From NCBI RefSeq assembly GCF_036227225.1, contig NZ_CP109444.1, forward strand, positions 6,367,501-6,431,500: a stretch of 64,000 nucleotides of DNA, read 5' to 3'. Position 1 is the stretch's first letter. Each line of letters starts with the position of its first letter. The notes beneath the pieces were generated by a model. The model was not told where the DNA came from, ran no database searches, and worked only from the letters and a program-made list of their open reading frames with translations. Shown in pieces: positions 7,720 to 15,429 of this stretch. Source of the stretch: Streptomyces sp. NBC_01478. Its GTDB lineage: Bacteria; Actinomycetota; Actinomycetes; Streptomycetales; Streptomycetaceae. Position numbers and translations under genes: made by a program.

Positions 7720-10290
7720 GTGGCTGTGGACGTGCGGCGGGTCGTGGAGATCTGGAATCCGGTCGGGAAGTGTTCGGGGACCGGTTATCTGGTTGCGGAT
7801 CGACTGGTTCTGACAGCCCTTCACAATGTGCTCGGCTGCCGGACGTTGGAAGTCCGGCAGTTGGGTTCAGAGGAGTCTGCGTGGGCCATGGCCGAGGTGC
7901 GGTGGCCGGATACCGCACCTGACCTGAATAGGGAGCCGCAGGCCGACGCGGCGCTGGTCGCGATCACGGATCCGGCATGGCGGGTGCTGGCGGGCGGCGA
8001 ACCTGTCCGATGGGGCCGGATCGACAGACTGGCGGTGGGGGAGGAGCGGCTGGGATGCGTCGCGGTCGGATTCCCCCGGGCGGAAGTACGGGACGGGGTC
8101 CGCGACACCAAAGAGATCCGCGGCCACATCGAGACGCTCACCGGGCTCAAGTCCGACGGCCTGATCACGGCCTACGTCGACGGGGTCGCCGTTCCCAGCA
8201 AGCCGGACGTGCAGTCGCGGTGGGCGGGGGCTTCGGGGGCGGCGCTGTTCGCGAGAGGTCGGCTTATCGGGGTCGTCACGGTGGACCGGCAACGGGACTA
8301 CGACGCCAACCAGTTGACGGCCGTGTCGGCGGTGTCGCTGGCAGCTCGTCCCGGGTTCACCGTAGAGGTGAAGGCGGCTGGAGCCGAGCTAATTCCCGAG
8401 GATGTCACGGCCGGGGGCGCCGAACACTCGCGGACGGCATACGACATCAACGTCCCGCGCGGCGTGAACAACCTGCCGGAACTGCCGTCATCGATCTTCG
8501 TCGGCAGGGCGGAGGTGATGGCTGAGTTGGAGCGGGCCCTTGCTGGGGACTCGCAGACGATCACGCAGACCTTGCACGGGCTGGGTGGCGTCGGCAAGAC
8601 GACACTGGCACTGCACTACGCCCACCACCATGTGGGGGCGTACCGCCTGATTTGGTGGATCCGCTCAGACACCCCTGAGTTGATCGAGGCGGGCTTCGCT
8701 GCCCTCACGCTCCGCTTGCTAGGCGGCGGGGTGGCGGCTGGGCTCACGACCGCGCAGGCTGCGGAGTGGGCGGTCGGATGGTTGCAGACCCACCCGGGGT
8801 GGCTGCTGGTCTTTGATAACGCGGAGGAGCCAGGCGATGTGCACGCCTGGACGGGACAACTACGTACGTCCGGCCGCCACTTGATCACCAGCCGATACAA
8901 GAGAGGGTGGGTTTGCGACCCGATCTCGTTGTCCGTGCTGGATGAGGATGCCTCGCTGAGCCTTCTGTCACGTCTCGGCGGGACCGACGACGAGGACGAG
9001 GCTCGCGTGCTGGCGGACGACCTCGGCCACCTCCCATTGGCCCTGGAACAGACGGGAGCCTTCATCGCGCAGACCGGGATCACGATCGCCCAGTACCGGG
9101 ACATGCTGCGCCGGTATCCGGAGCGCACCACGGATGCGGCGCCGGGAGGCTCGGATCCTGCGCGGACGGTTGCCCGGATCTGGCGCATTACGCTGGACGC
9201 CCTCCAGGGGCGGGATCCCCGGGCTGTGGACATCCTGCGGATCGCCGCGTGGTATGCACCGACGGGCATTCCACGCGCCCTGTTCGCAGCGCTTGCCGAG
9301 GATCCGATTGACCTTGCGCAGCTTTTCGGGCTGTTGGCCGACTACAACATGATCACGCTCGACCGGGCGGGGATCACAGTCCATCGGCTGGTCCAGATGG
9401 TCGCGCGTACCCCGTCGGGGTCTGGGGGAGACCCCCATCGCGATGCCGACCGCATCACGGCAGCGCATGACCGAGCGGCGGAGTTGATGCGCGGCGAGCT
9501 TCCTGGGGAACCCACCCGGAATGTCTCTGGTTGGCCTACTTGGAGGGCCCTGCTCCCACACGTCGAAGCGCTTCTTGACGCGGGAAAGCCGGAAGAGGAT
9601 ACAGCCGAGGTTGATTTGATTCTCACGCTGGCAGGGCAGTTCCTCGAAGGACAAGGCCAGTTGCGGCAGGCTACTGGCTACTTCGGCCGTTCTCTGACGG
9701 CTGCCATTCGGCTGTTCGGCGAAGATGACCCGAGCACACTGGTCTCGCGGGGCAATCTGGCTGGGGTGTATGAGGCGGCGGGGGATCTGGAGCGGGCGAT
9801 CCCGTTGTACGAGCGGACGTTGCAGGGTCGTGTGCGGGTGTTGGGTGAGGATCACCCGGACACGCTGGCCTCGCGGCACCATTTGGCTGGCGCGTATGTG
9901 TCGGCGGGGGATCTGGAGCGGGCGATCCCGTTGCTCGTGCGGACGTTGGAGGATCGTGTGCGGGTGTTGGGTGAGGATCACCCGGACGCGATGGCTTCGC
10001 GGAACAATCTGGCTGGCGCGTATGCGTCGGCGGGGGATCTGGAGCGGGCGATCCCGTTGCTCGTGCGGACGTTGGAGGATCGTGTGCGGGTGTTGGGTGA
10101 GGATCACCCGAGCACGTTGGTCTCGCGGAACAATCTGGCTGGCGCGTATGTGTCGGTGAGGGATGTAAGGCGGGCGATCCCGTTGTACGAGCAGACGCTG
10201 GCCGGATGTCTCCGGGTGCTCGGAGAGGACCATCCGATGACAACGGACGTCCGCAGAAATCTGACTGCTGCGCGTGCCCAGGAACCTTGA
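7720..10290 (+). CDS. Trypsin-like peptidase / NB-ARC / TPR STAND protein
   Basis: The 856-residue protein starts at GTG 7720. Domains in order: (1) a trypsin-like serine peptidase, with His35 in LTALHNV, Asp76 in QADAALV and Ser172 in GASGAAL, so the triad looks complete; (2) an NB-ARC/STAND ATPase with P-loop GLGGVGKTT (287-295), Walker B LLVFDN (about 362-367) and HLPLALEQTG; (3) a C-terminal TPR array from about residue 640 with 42-residue units ending LGEDHP. In related conflict systems, repeat sensors trigger ATP-dependent oligomerisation and an N-terminal effector, here a protease. The gene has visibly more A/T codons than its neighbours, suggesting transfer. The TPR DNA repeats are nearly identical. 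Confidence 0.9.
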   Translation: MAVDVRRVVEIWNPVGKCSGTGYLVADRLVLTALHNVLGCRTLEVRQLGSEESAWAMAEVRWPDTAPDLNREPQADAALVAITDPAWRVLAGGEPVRWGRIDRLAVGEERLGCVAVGFPRAEVRDGVRDTKEIRGHIETLTGLKSDGLITAYVDGVAVPSKPDVQSRWAGASGAALFARGRLIGVVTVDRQRDYDANQLTAVSAVSLAARPGFTVEVKAAGAELIPEDVTAGGAEHSRTAYDINVPRGVNNLPELPSSIFVGRAEVMAELERALAGDSQTITQTLHGLGGVGKTTLALHYAHHHVGAYRLIWWIRSDTPELIEAGFAALTLRLLGGGVAAGLTTAQAAEWAVGWLQTHPGWLLVFDNAEEPGDVHAWTGQLRTSGRHLITSRYKRGWVCDPISLSVLDEDASLSLLSRLGGTDDEDEARVLADDLGHLPLALEQTGAFIAQTGITIAQYRDMLRRYPERTTDAAPGGSDPARTVARIWRITLDALQGRDPRAVDILRIAAWYAPTGIPRALFAALAEDPIDLAQLFGLLADYNMITLDRAGITVHRLVQMVARTPSGSGGDPHRDADRITAAHDRAAELMRGELPGEPTRNVSGWPTWRALLPHVEALLDAGKPEEDTAEVDLILTLAGQFLEGQGQLRQATGYFGRSLTAAIRLFGEDDPSTLVSRGNLAGVYEAAGDLERAIPLYERTLQGRVRVLGEDHPDTLASRHHLAGAYVSAGDLERAIPLLVRTLEDRVRVLGEDHPDAMASRNNLAGAYASAGDLERAIPLLVRTLEDRVRVLGEDHPSTLVSRNNLAGAYVSVRDVRRAIPLYEQTLAGCLRVLGEDHPMTTDVRRNLTAARAQEP
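9748..10251 (+). repeat. Tandem 126-bp TPR-coding repeats
   Basis: Four in-frame units of exactly 126 bases (42 codons) start at 9748, 9874, 10000 and 10126. Units two and three are almost identical; for example ATCTGGAGCGGGCGATCC recurs at 9785, 9911 and 10037, and the fourth unit has diverged. Such DNA-level identity points to recent duplication or gene conversion of sensor repeats. Confidence 0.9.
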
Positions 10291-10306
10291 CCTACAGCCC
10301 CACCAA

Positions 10307-10696
10307 CTACAGCAACGCCTGCAACCTCCCCGCCTCCACAAACGGCGCCGTAACCGTAGGCTCGCTGTACCACCGCAACGGCCACGTGTTCCCGTCCAGC
10401 GCCGGAATCCCGATGTACGTGACGGTACGAGCGCCCCGTCCCCCGAACTGCTGCACACCCAAAGGCCAGTTGTGCCGGCGCACCTCCCCAGGCGCCAGCA
10501 GGAAGTACATCCACCGGAACCCGGCGGCCTCGCAGACGACGGGCCCCGCGTCCCCGTCGGCGGCCTCGATGAGACGCGCGGCGACCCGTTCTCCCCGTAC
10601 GCCTTCGATGCGTACGGCGTCGAAGTGGACGCCGGTGAGCCGGAGTTGGTGACCGGACGCGGGGATCCAGTCCGGCAGGTGAATTGAGTCGGTCAT
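10307..10696 (-). CDS. Hypothetical protein, about 129 aa
   Basis: This frame runs from ATG 10696 (a GTG at 10702 is also in frame) and converges with the protease/NB-ARC gene. It is soluble and predicted beta-rich, with segments such as GHQLRLTGVHFDAVRIEG, FRWMYFLLAPGEVRRHNWPLG and GNTWPLRWYSEPTVTAPF. No catalytic motif or known domain is recognised. Codon use is typical of the genome and there is no antisense alternative, so I take it as real. It is divergent from the HTH/DUF397 pair and shares the upstream region holding an inverted repeat. No good ribosome binding site is visible, so it could be leaderless. Confidence 0.65.
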   Translation of the reverse strand: MTDSIHLPDWIPASGHQLRLTGVHFDAVRIEGVRGERVAARLIEAADGDAGPVVCEAAGFRWMYFLLAPGEVRRHNWPLGVQQFGGRGARTVTYIGIPALDGNTWPLRWYSEPTVTAPFVEAGRLQALL

Positions 10697-10743
10697 GGTC
10701 ACACGGTGGCGTTTGCGAAGCTACGCTCGGTAGTGACTGAGGT

Positions 10744-10763
10744 GATACACGCCGGGGTGTATC
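10744..10763. promoter_or_regulatory. Inverted repeat, candidate operator of the HTH regulator
   Basis: GATACAC at 10744-10750 and GTGTATC at 10757-10763 form a perfect 7-bp inverted repeat with a 6-base spacer. It lies 18 bases before the chosen start of the HTH-DUF5753 gene and in the divergent gap. Autoregulation by that HTH protein is inferred. Confidence 0.5.
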
Positions 10764-10780
10764 GGTCGGAGGTGGGTGCT

Positions 10781-11596
10781 GTGTCAGGCCAGTCCAACGC
10801 CAAGTCCCTGCCGCCCGTGGCCTGGCGGTACAGCGGGAACCAGCTCAAGCGGTGGCGCACCAAGGCCAACGTGAGCCGGGAGGAGCTGGCCGCCGCCTCC
10901 AACTACGCGCCGGACACCATCAAGTCCATGGAGCAGGGCGTACGGATGCCGACGCCGCGCGTGCTCGACGTGGCCGATGGGTTGTGCCGGGCCGAGGGGT
11001 TGCTGAGCGCGGCGAAGGACTACCTGAACAAGGAGAAGTTCCCGTCGCGGGCACAGGACTTCATGGAGCGGGAGAAGGAAGCGATCAGTCACTGGTCGTA
11101 CGAGACCACGGTCGTCCCGGGGCTGTTGCAGACGCCGGGGTACGCGCGCACGCTGATCGAGAACCGCTGTCCGCCTCTGGACGAGGAGACGGTGGAGGAG
11201 CGTATCGAGGGACGCATGGAGCGGCAGGCCATCCTCACGGAGCGGAAACCGCCGGTGGCCCTGAGCTTCGTCCTCTACGAGGCGGTGCTGCGCAGCCCCC
11301 AGGTGGACACCGAACAACTGCGCCGTCTGCTGGAGGTGTCCCGGCTGCGGAACGTCACCGTGCAGGTGCTCCCCTTCGAACGGGCCACCAGCGACGCGCT
11401 CATGGGGCCCATGGTGCTGCTGGAGACCCGCGACCACGAGCGGTTCGCCTATGCGGAGGGCCCGTTCGCGAGCGAACTGTCGGCCGATCCGGAGGTTGTC
11501 AGCCGGGTGACCGAGCGGCTTAGCATGATCCGCACGCAGGCTCTCAGTCCCGCTGAGTCGGCCCGTTTCGTCGAACGGATGGTGGATCAGCCATGA
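10781..11596 (+). CDS. HTH (XRE) regulator with DUF5753
   Basis: The 271-residue product starts at GTG 10781, chosen because GGAGG at 10768-10772 precedes it by eight bases; the open frame extends to 10706 without a better signal. The N-terminal HTH is seen in LKRWRTKANVSREELAAASN followed by TIKSMEQGVRMPTPRVLD. The C-terminal DUF5753 region shows SHWSYETTVVPGLLQTPGYA, the family hallmark, then RQAILTER and VQVLPF. These proteins pair with DUF397 genes in Streptomyces, sometimes called Scr1-type antitoxin-like pairs, and affect development. The stop overlaps the DUF397 start by ATGA, indicating translational coupling. Confidence 0.92.
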   Translation: MSGQSNAKSLPPVAWRYSGNQLKRWRTKANVSREELAAASNYAPDTIKSMEQGVRMPTPRVLDVADGLCRAEGLLSAAKDYLNKEKFPSRAQDFMEREKEAISHWSYETTVVPGLLQTPGYARTLIENRCPPLDEETVEERIEGRMERQAILTERKPPVALSFVLYEAVLRSPQVDTEQLRRLLEVSRLRNVTVQVLPFERATSDALMGPMVLLETRDHERFAYAEGPFASELSADPEVVSRVTERLSMIRTQALSPAESARFVERMVDQP

Positions 11597-11793
11597 GTGA
11601 CCAACTGAAGTGGTTCAAGTCGAGTTACAGCGACAACGAGGGCGGCAACTGCGTCGAGGTCGCCCTCCCCACACCGCAGTTGACCGTCCACATACGCGAC
11701 TCCAAGAACGCCACCGGTCCCGAACTGGCCGTCCCCGCCCCCGCCTGGACGGCGTTCCTCTCCGGAGTCTCCGCAGTTCAGCCCGGAGCTTGA
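11593..11793 (+). CDS. DUF397 small protein
   Basis: This 66-residue protein opens with the typical LKWFKSSYSDNEGGNCVEVA and continues VHIRDSKNATGPELAVP, then WTAFLSGV. It is coupled to the HTH-DUF5753 gene by a 4-base ATGA overlap. DUF397 partners are thought to bind or antagonise the HTH protein; the biochemical role is not settled. Confidence 0.93.
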   Translation: MSDQLKWFKSSYSDNEGGNCVEVALPTPQLTVHIRDSKNATGPELAVPAPAWTAFLSGVSAVQPGA

Positions 11794-11802
11794 GCCCCGG
11801 GC
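11781..11802 (+). terminator. Possible terminator at the DUF397 stop codon
   Basis: A hairpin GCCCGGAGCT/AGCCCCGGGC with one internal mismatch and a two-base loop spans the stop codon. It is followed by TTCGAGCTCTTTTCTT. A second small hairpin GGTTG-AAAAA-CAACC follows at 11831-11845. Confidence 0.45.
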
Positions 11803-11965
11803 TTCGAGCTCTTTTCTTGGGTTCTGGGCTGGTTGAAAAACAACCCAACCATCCAAGCCTGTACGTGAGTTGAGGGGGGTTTAACCCGAACGGGTGACAT
11901 TCCATGATCGGCTTGCGCCGTAAGGCAAAGCCACTCTAGGTTCGCGGCAAACAAGCAAATAGATC

Positions 11966-12002
11966 GGCCCCGGTCGGTGCTACCAACACCGGCTCCGGGG
12001 CC
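11966..12002 (+). promoter_or_regulatory. Two-tier stem-loop in the leader of the winged-helix gene
   Basis: Outer arms GGCCCCGG (11966-11973) and CCGGGGCC (11995-12002) pair perfectly. Inner arms CGGTG (11975-11979) and CACCG (11987-11991) pair across a 7-base loop. The structure ends 29 bases before the GTG at 12032. It could terminate upstream transcription or control translation of the downstream gene. Confidence 0.45.
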
Positions 12003-12031
12003 TAGACCTACGGATCGAAAGAGACTCGATC

Positions 12032-13150
12032 GTGGCTTACGCCCAGCCTAGCTCTGCCCTGCCGTCCCCGTCGCACCCCATGGCCAATACGGGCTACGGA
12101 AAACGCGCCACGGGTGACGAAGACCCGCACGCCGACCCGGACTTCGCACACCTGCTCCCCCGAGACGCCGAGATCGCCGTCTTCATCGACCACCTCGACA
12201 ACGGCCATGCCATGGGCCACAAGGTGATCGCGGCCGAGCATCCCCGTTACGGCCAGCAGGCCTGCCGTACGTCGCTCAAGAGCCTCACCGAGGCCGGCCA
12301 CCTGCGCTGGATCAAGGAACACATCACCGTCGAGGACAACTCGATGCGGTGGGTGACGCGGACGTACTGGTCGCGTACGCCCAGGTCGGCCCAGTGGTGG
12401 GCCGAGTTCGCGCGCGAGCGCCACGGCAGGGACGTCACGCACGACTACCAGCCGGGCCTGGCGAGGACGGAAGACCCGACCCCGACCCCTGCGCCGGAGA
12501 GCGACAGCGAGAGCGAGATCGACGGGACGCCGGAGACGGACCCGACCCCGGAGACGGACCAGACCCCCGAGCCCAGCGCCGCGTACCGCGCACTCGCCCA
12601 ACTCCGCGCCAGGGACCCCCGCATGTCGCTCTCCGAAGCCGAGTGTCGAGCCCTCGAACCCCTCGCCGCCGAGTGGCTGGCACGAGGCGCCACCCCGGCC
12701 GACATGGCCCGCGCGCTGACCGACGGACTGCCACCCACCGTCACGAACCCGGGCGGACTCGCCCGCACCCGATTGGAGACGAAGATGCCCCCGAAGAAGA
12801 ACGACACCGCCACGACCCGCCCCCTCCGCGCCCGTGTGACCCGCGTGCTCATGGCCTGCGCCACCTGCGACGCCGACGAGCGGACGGCGAAGATCATCAA
12901 CGGCATCTGCGAGGAATGCCGTGCGGAGCCTGAGATGAGCGAGGAGGAGATCAAGAAGGGGTTCGAGGAGATCGCCTACCTGGGAACCACGACCGCCCGC
13001 CTCCTGAAGCAGAAGCTGGAACGCCGTACGGGCGGGCCCGTGCCCGACACGTTCCGCCCCGTGCCGATCGAGGACCGCGTCCACTACCACTACCGCGACA
13101 ACCGCGACCGCATCGCGAACGGCCTCCCGCCGAGGCGATGGAAGCCGTGA
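12032..13150 (+). CDS. Winged-helix DNA-binding protein with zinc-ribbon-like motif
   Basis: The 372-residue product starts at GTG 12032 behind GAAAGAG. Residues about 45-120 look like a winged helix: DAEIAVFIDHLDNGHAMGHKVI, then SLKSLTEAGHLRWIKEHI. An acidic low-complexity linker rich in Thr/Pro/Glu follows. The C-terminal third holds C-x2-C ... C-x2-C (CATCDAD and CEECRAE), a zinc-ribbon-like arrangement. Many similar Streptomyces proteins are annotated as helix-turn-helix proteins of unknown target. The last codons run to within 36 bases of the Uma2 start, so the two genes may be co-expressed. Confidence 0.75.
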   Translation: MAYAQPSSALPSPSHPMANTGYGKRATGDEDPHADPDFAHLLPRDAEIAVFIDHLDNGHAMGHKVIAAEHPRYGQQACRTSLKSLTEAGHLRWIKEHITVEDNSMRWVTRTYWSRTPRSAQWWAEFARERHGRDVTHDYQPGLARTEDPTPTPAPESDSESEIDGTPETDPTPETDQTPEPSAAYRALAQLRARDPRMSLSEAECRALEPLAAEWLARGATPADMARALTDGLPPTVTNPGGLARTRLETKMPPKKNDTATTRPLRARVTRVLMACATCDADERTAKIINGICEECRAEPEMSEEEIKKGFEEIAYLGTTTARLLKQKLERRTGGPVPDTFRPVPIEDRVHYHYRDNRDRIANGLPPRRWKP

Positions 13151-13185
13151 CGGTCGGGAAGCGGCACGGAGGAGAGGGCGGCGCC

Positions 13186-13764
13186 ATGACCCCCAGGACC
13201 GAGCGGCAGCCCCAGATGTCCGTCGAGGAATTCGAGCAGCTGGAACGCCATGCCCCCGAGACCGTGCGGCTGGAGTTCATCAAGGGGAAGGTCCAGGTCA
13301 AGCCCGCGCCGGACGGCAACCACAGTGAGATCGTCGCCTGGCTGCAGAGGGTGTGCATGCAGCACCTTCCCGACCTGTGGCTGCACGCGGAGCGTGGGCT
13401 CAAGACGGAGAGCTGTGGGAAGGGGCGCGCTCGTGCGGATGGCGTCCTCGTTCCCCGGGGCGGCCTCAAGGGACACGGCGAATGGTCGGACACGGGGACA
13501 GCCCCGATGGCCGTAGAGGTGACTTCGTGGGACGCCGATGCCGCTCAGCGGGACCGGCTCGACAAGCCTGATGGCTACGCGGCCGCCGGAATCCCGGTCT
13601 ACGTCCTCATCGACCGGGACGACTGCACAGTCACCGTGTTCACTCATCCCGAGGACGGCCGATATCGGCAACAGGTGAACGCGCCGTTCAGCGCCCCCGT
13701 CGAGATCCCCGGCCCGGTGAACATCACCCTGGACACCGACCCCCTCAAGGAGTTCGTCGACTGA
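13186..13764 (+). CDS. Uma2-family PD-(D/E)XK endonuclease-like protein
   Basis: The 192-residue form starts at ATG 13186, eleven bases after GGAGGAG; an in-frame ATG at 13138 overlaps the previous gene. The core is VRLEFIKGKVQVKP, then ADGVLVPRG (motif Asp), then APMAVEVTSWDADAAQRDRLDKPDGYAAAGIPVYVLID, the E-x-T/S ... K-Y-A-GIP-YW pattern of Uma2. Family members are abundant in actinobacteria and cyanobacteria, with a restriction-like fold but no proven substrate. The gene stops one base before the convergent TauE gene's stop. Confidence 0.9.
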   Translation: MTPRTERQPQMSVEEFEQLERHAPETVRLEFIKGKVQVKPAPDGNHSEIVAWLQRVCMQHLPDLWLHAERGLKTESCGKGRARADGVLVPRGGLKGHGEWSDTGTAPMAVEVTSWDADAAQRDRLDKPDGYAAAGIPVYVLIDRDDCTVTVFTHPEDGRYRQQVNAPFSAPVEIPGPVNITLDTDPLKEFVD

Positions 13765-14484
13765 TCACAACCCCCAAACCCCCTTCCCCACCGCCGTGAC
13801 CCCACCAGCCAACGCCAGCGTCAACACCAGTGCCCGCGCCCGCGGCTCCGGTATCCGCCCCGCCAGCCCCCGCCCGATCACCCCGCCCACCGCCATCGCG
13901 GCGACGACGGCGACCCACCGTGCCGTACTCAGCGACGGCACCCCGTTCGCCGCGACCGAGAACGCGTTGACGACGACGCCGTAGAACTGCGCGTTGGGGA
14001 CGAACTCCCGTACCGTCCAACCCGCGTTGACCGCGTAGAGGGAGATCGGCGGACCGCCGACCCCCGCCGCCGCGTTCATGAAACCGCCCGCCGCACCCGC
14101 CGCGACGGCACCGCGCGTGCCCCGAAGTGCCGACACCCGGGCGCCGCGCATCACCAGCAGGACAGCCACCGTCACCAAGCCGCCCATCACCAACAGGAGG
14201 ACTGGCGGGGGGAGTTGGCGGGTCATCCACGCGCCGGCCGGCACCGTGCAGGCCGCCGCCGCGCACAGCGGGACCATCGCGCGCGCCCGCACCTGACGCC
14301 AGCCACCCGCCAGGCCCACGACGCTGATCGCGCCGGCGGCGCAGTTGGCGAGGACGACCCCCTGTGCCGGGCCGAGCAGGAGGACCAGGGCCGGTACGGA
14401 GACCAGGGCGAAGCCCATGCCCGTGAGCCACTGGACGGAGGAGCCGAGCAGGACTATCGCGCCGAGCAGTACGTCGGTCGTCAT
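13765..14484 (-). CDS. TauE/SafE-family sulfite or anion exporter
   Basis: This 239-residue polytopic membrane protein has about seven to eight hydrophobic helices. It carries the duplicated family signature in LTGMGFALVSVPALVLLLGP near the N-terminus and GGFMNAAAGVGGPPISLYAV in the middle. TauE/SafE proteins are proposed to export sulfite, sulfoacetate or related anions. No sulfur-metabolism gene is adjacent. It is divergent from a small membrane protein across a gap holding a perfect 12-bp inverted repeat. Confidence 0.9.
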   Translation of the reverse strand: MTTDVLLGAIVLLGSSVQWLTGMGFALVSVPALVLLLGPAQGVVLANCAAGAISVVGLAGGWRQVRARAMVPLCAAAACTVPAGAWMTRQLPPPVLLLVMGGLVTVAVLLVMRGARVSALRGTRGAVAAGAAGGFMNAAAGVGGPPISLYAVNAGWTVREFVPNAQFYGVVVNAFSVAANGVPSLSTARWVAVVAAMAVGGVIGRGLAGRIPEPRARALVLTLALAGGVTAVGKGVWGL

Positions 14485-14504
14485 GGACCAACATCATTCA
14501 TGGG

Positions 14505-14530
14505 CGGGGGTGTAGCCCGCTACACCCCCG
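14505..14530. promoter_or_regulatory. Perfect 12-bp inverted repeat, candidate operator
   Basis: CGGGGGTGTAGC (14505-14516) and GCTACACCCCCG (14519-14530) are exact reverse complements separated by CC. The repeat lies 20 bases upstream of the TauE start and about 100 bases before the small membrane protein. It suits a dimeric regulator controlling one or both genes; the regulator is not known. Confidence 0.6.
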
Positions 14531-14631
14531 GTTCGGGACCGCACTCCCTCGTCGCGGACCTGCGGAAACGGGATCGTTGAACTCGTCAGCCGGTGAAAGA
14601 GCCACCGGCCCGGATCCCGAAGGTGCCCGTC

Positions 14632-14823
14632 ATGAAGAACCTCCTCTCCTCCAGGCCCGTCCTCTGGTTCCTCTTCCTCTTCAACCTCACCGTCGCCGCG
14701 GTCGCACCCTTCGTGGTCGACGGAACGCAGGGCGTGATGACCGCCGTGGGGATGGGTGTCGTATCGCTCGGCGCCGGGGTCAGCCTGGTCCGTGACCGTG
14801 GTCGGGCGGACACCGCGCGTTAA
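14632..14823 (+). CDS. Small two-TM membrane protein, 63 aa
   Basis: ATG 14632 is favoured by GAAGG about eight bases upstream; GTG 14593 is an alternative. The product has two hydrophobic segments, PVLWFLFLFNLTVAAVAPFVV and the shorter GVMTAVGMGVVSLGAGVSLV, with a short charged tail VRDRGRADTAR. There is no family assignment. It is divergent from the TauE exporter and could share its operator. Confidence 0.6.
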   Translation: MKNLLSSRPVLWFLFLFNLTVAAVAPFVVDGTQGVMTAVGMGVVSLGAGVSLVRDRGRADTAR

Positions 14824-14928
14824 TTGGAGCCGTCCTTGCCGCCCCCTGTACGTCCGTTGCACGGGCGCTAACCGGCCGAAAGCGAGGCTGGAGTCATCCC
14901 AAAACACACCAGTACAACTGGAGTTGAG

Positions 14929-15429
14929 ATGACCCGCCGGTCCATCAGCAAGCGTGCAGCCGTCGTCACCGTCACGACCGTCCTGGCCCTCGGCACCCTC
15001 GGCACCGTCGCCGCGACCGCCGGCCCCCAGCACGACGCCAAGCCCACCAAGAAGCAGATAGCCGCCCTCTTCGACGGCTGGAACGCCGCGCTGCAGACCG
15101 GTGACCCGAAGAAGGTCGCGAACCGGTACGCGCCGGACGCCGTACTGCTGCCGACCGTGTCCAACGAGATCCGCACCGACCGTGCCGAGATCGTCGACTA
15201 CTTCGAGCACTTCCTGCCGAACAAGCCGGTCGCGAAGAAGGTCGAGACGTACATCAACGTCCTCGACAGCAACTCGGCCATCGACGCGGGTGCCTACGAC
15301 ATCACGCTCACCGACCCGAAGACCGGCGAGAAGCGTGTCGTCGAGGCCCGTTACACCTACGAGTACGAGAAGCGCGGCGGCAAGTGGCTGATCGTCAACC
15401 ACCACTCCTCGGTGATGCCCGAAGGGTGA
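14929..15429 (+). CDS. Secreted SnoaL-like / DUF4440 (SgcJ-EcaC type) protein
   Basis: This 166-residue protein carries a signal peptide: Arg/Lys-rich N-terminus (MTRRSISKRAA), hydrophobic core, and likely cleavage after ATAG. The mature part has the cone-fold pattern QIAALFDGWNAALQTGDPKKVANRYAPDAVLLPT and a final KWLIVNHHSSVMPE strand, typical of SnoaL/DUF4440/CaMKII-association domains. The function may be ligand binding or isomerase-like; the substrate is unknown. Its 3' end overlaps the convergent histidine kinase by 35 bases. A palindrome CAACTGGAGTTG (14916-14927) overlaps its ribosome binding site. Confidence 0.85.
   Translation: MTRRSISKRAAVVTVTTVLALGTLGTVAATAGPQHDAKPTKKQIAALFDGWNAALQTGDPKKVANRYAPDAVLLPTVSNEIRTDRAEIVDYFEHFLPNKPVAKKVETYINVLDSNSAIDAGAYDITLTDPKTGEKRVVEARYTYEYEKRGGKWLIVNHHSSVMPEG

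Noticed and set aside
9748..10251. CRISPR-like array
   Set aside because: The repeats are in-frame TPR codons with no unique spacers; no cas genes are present.
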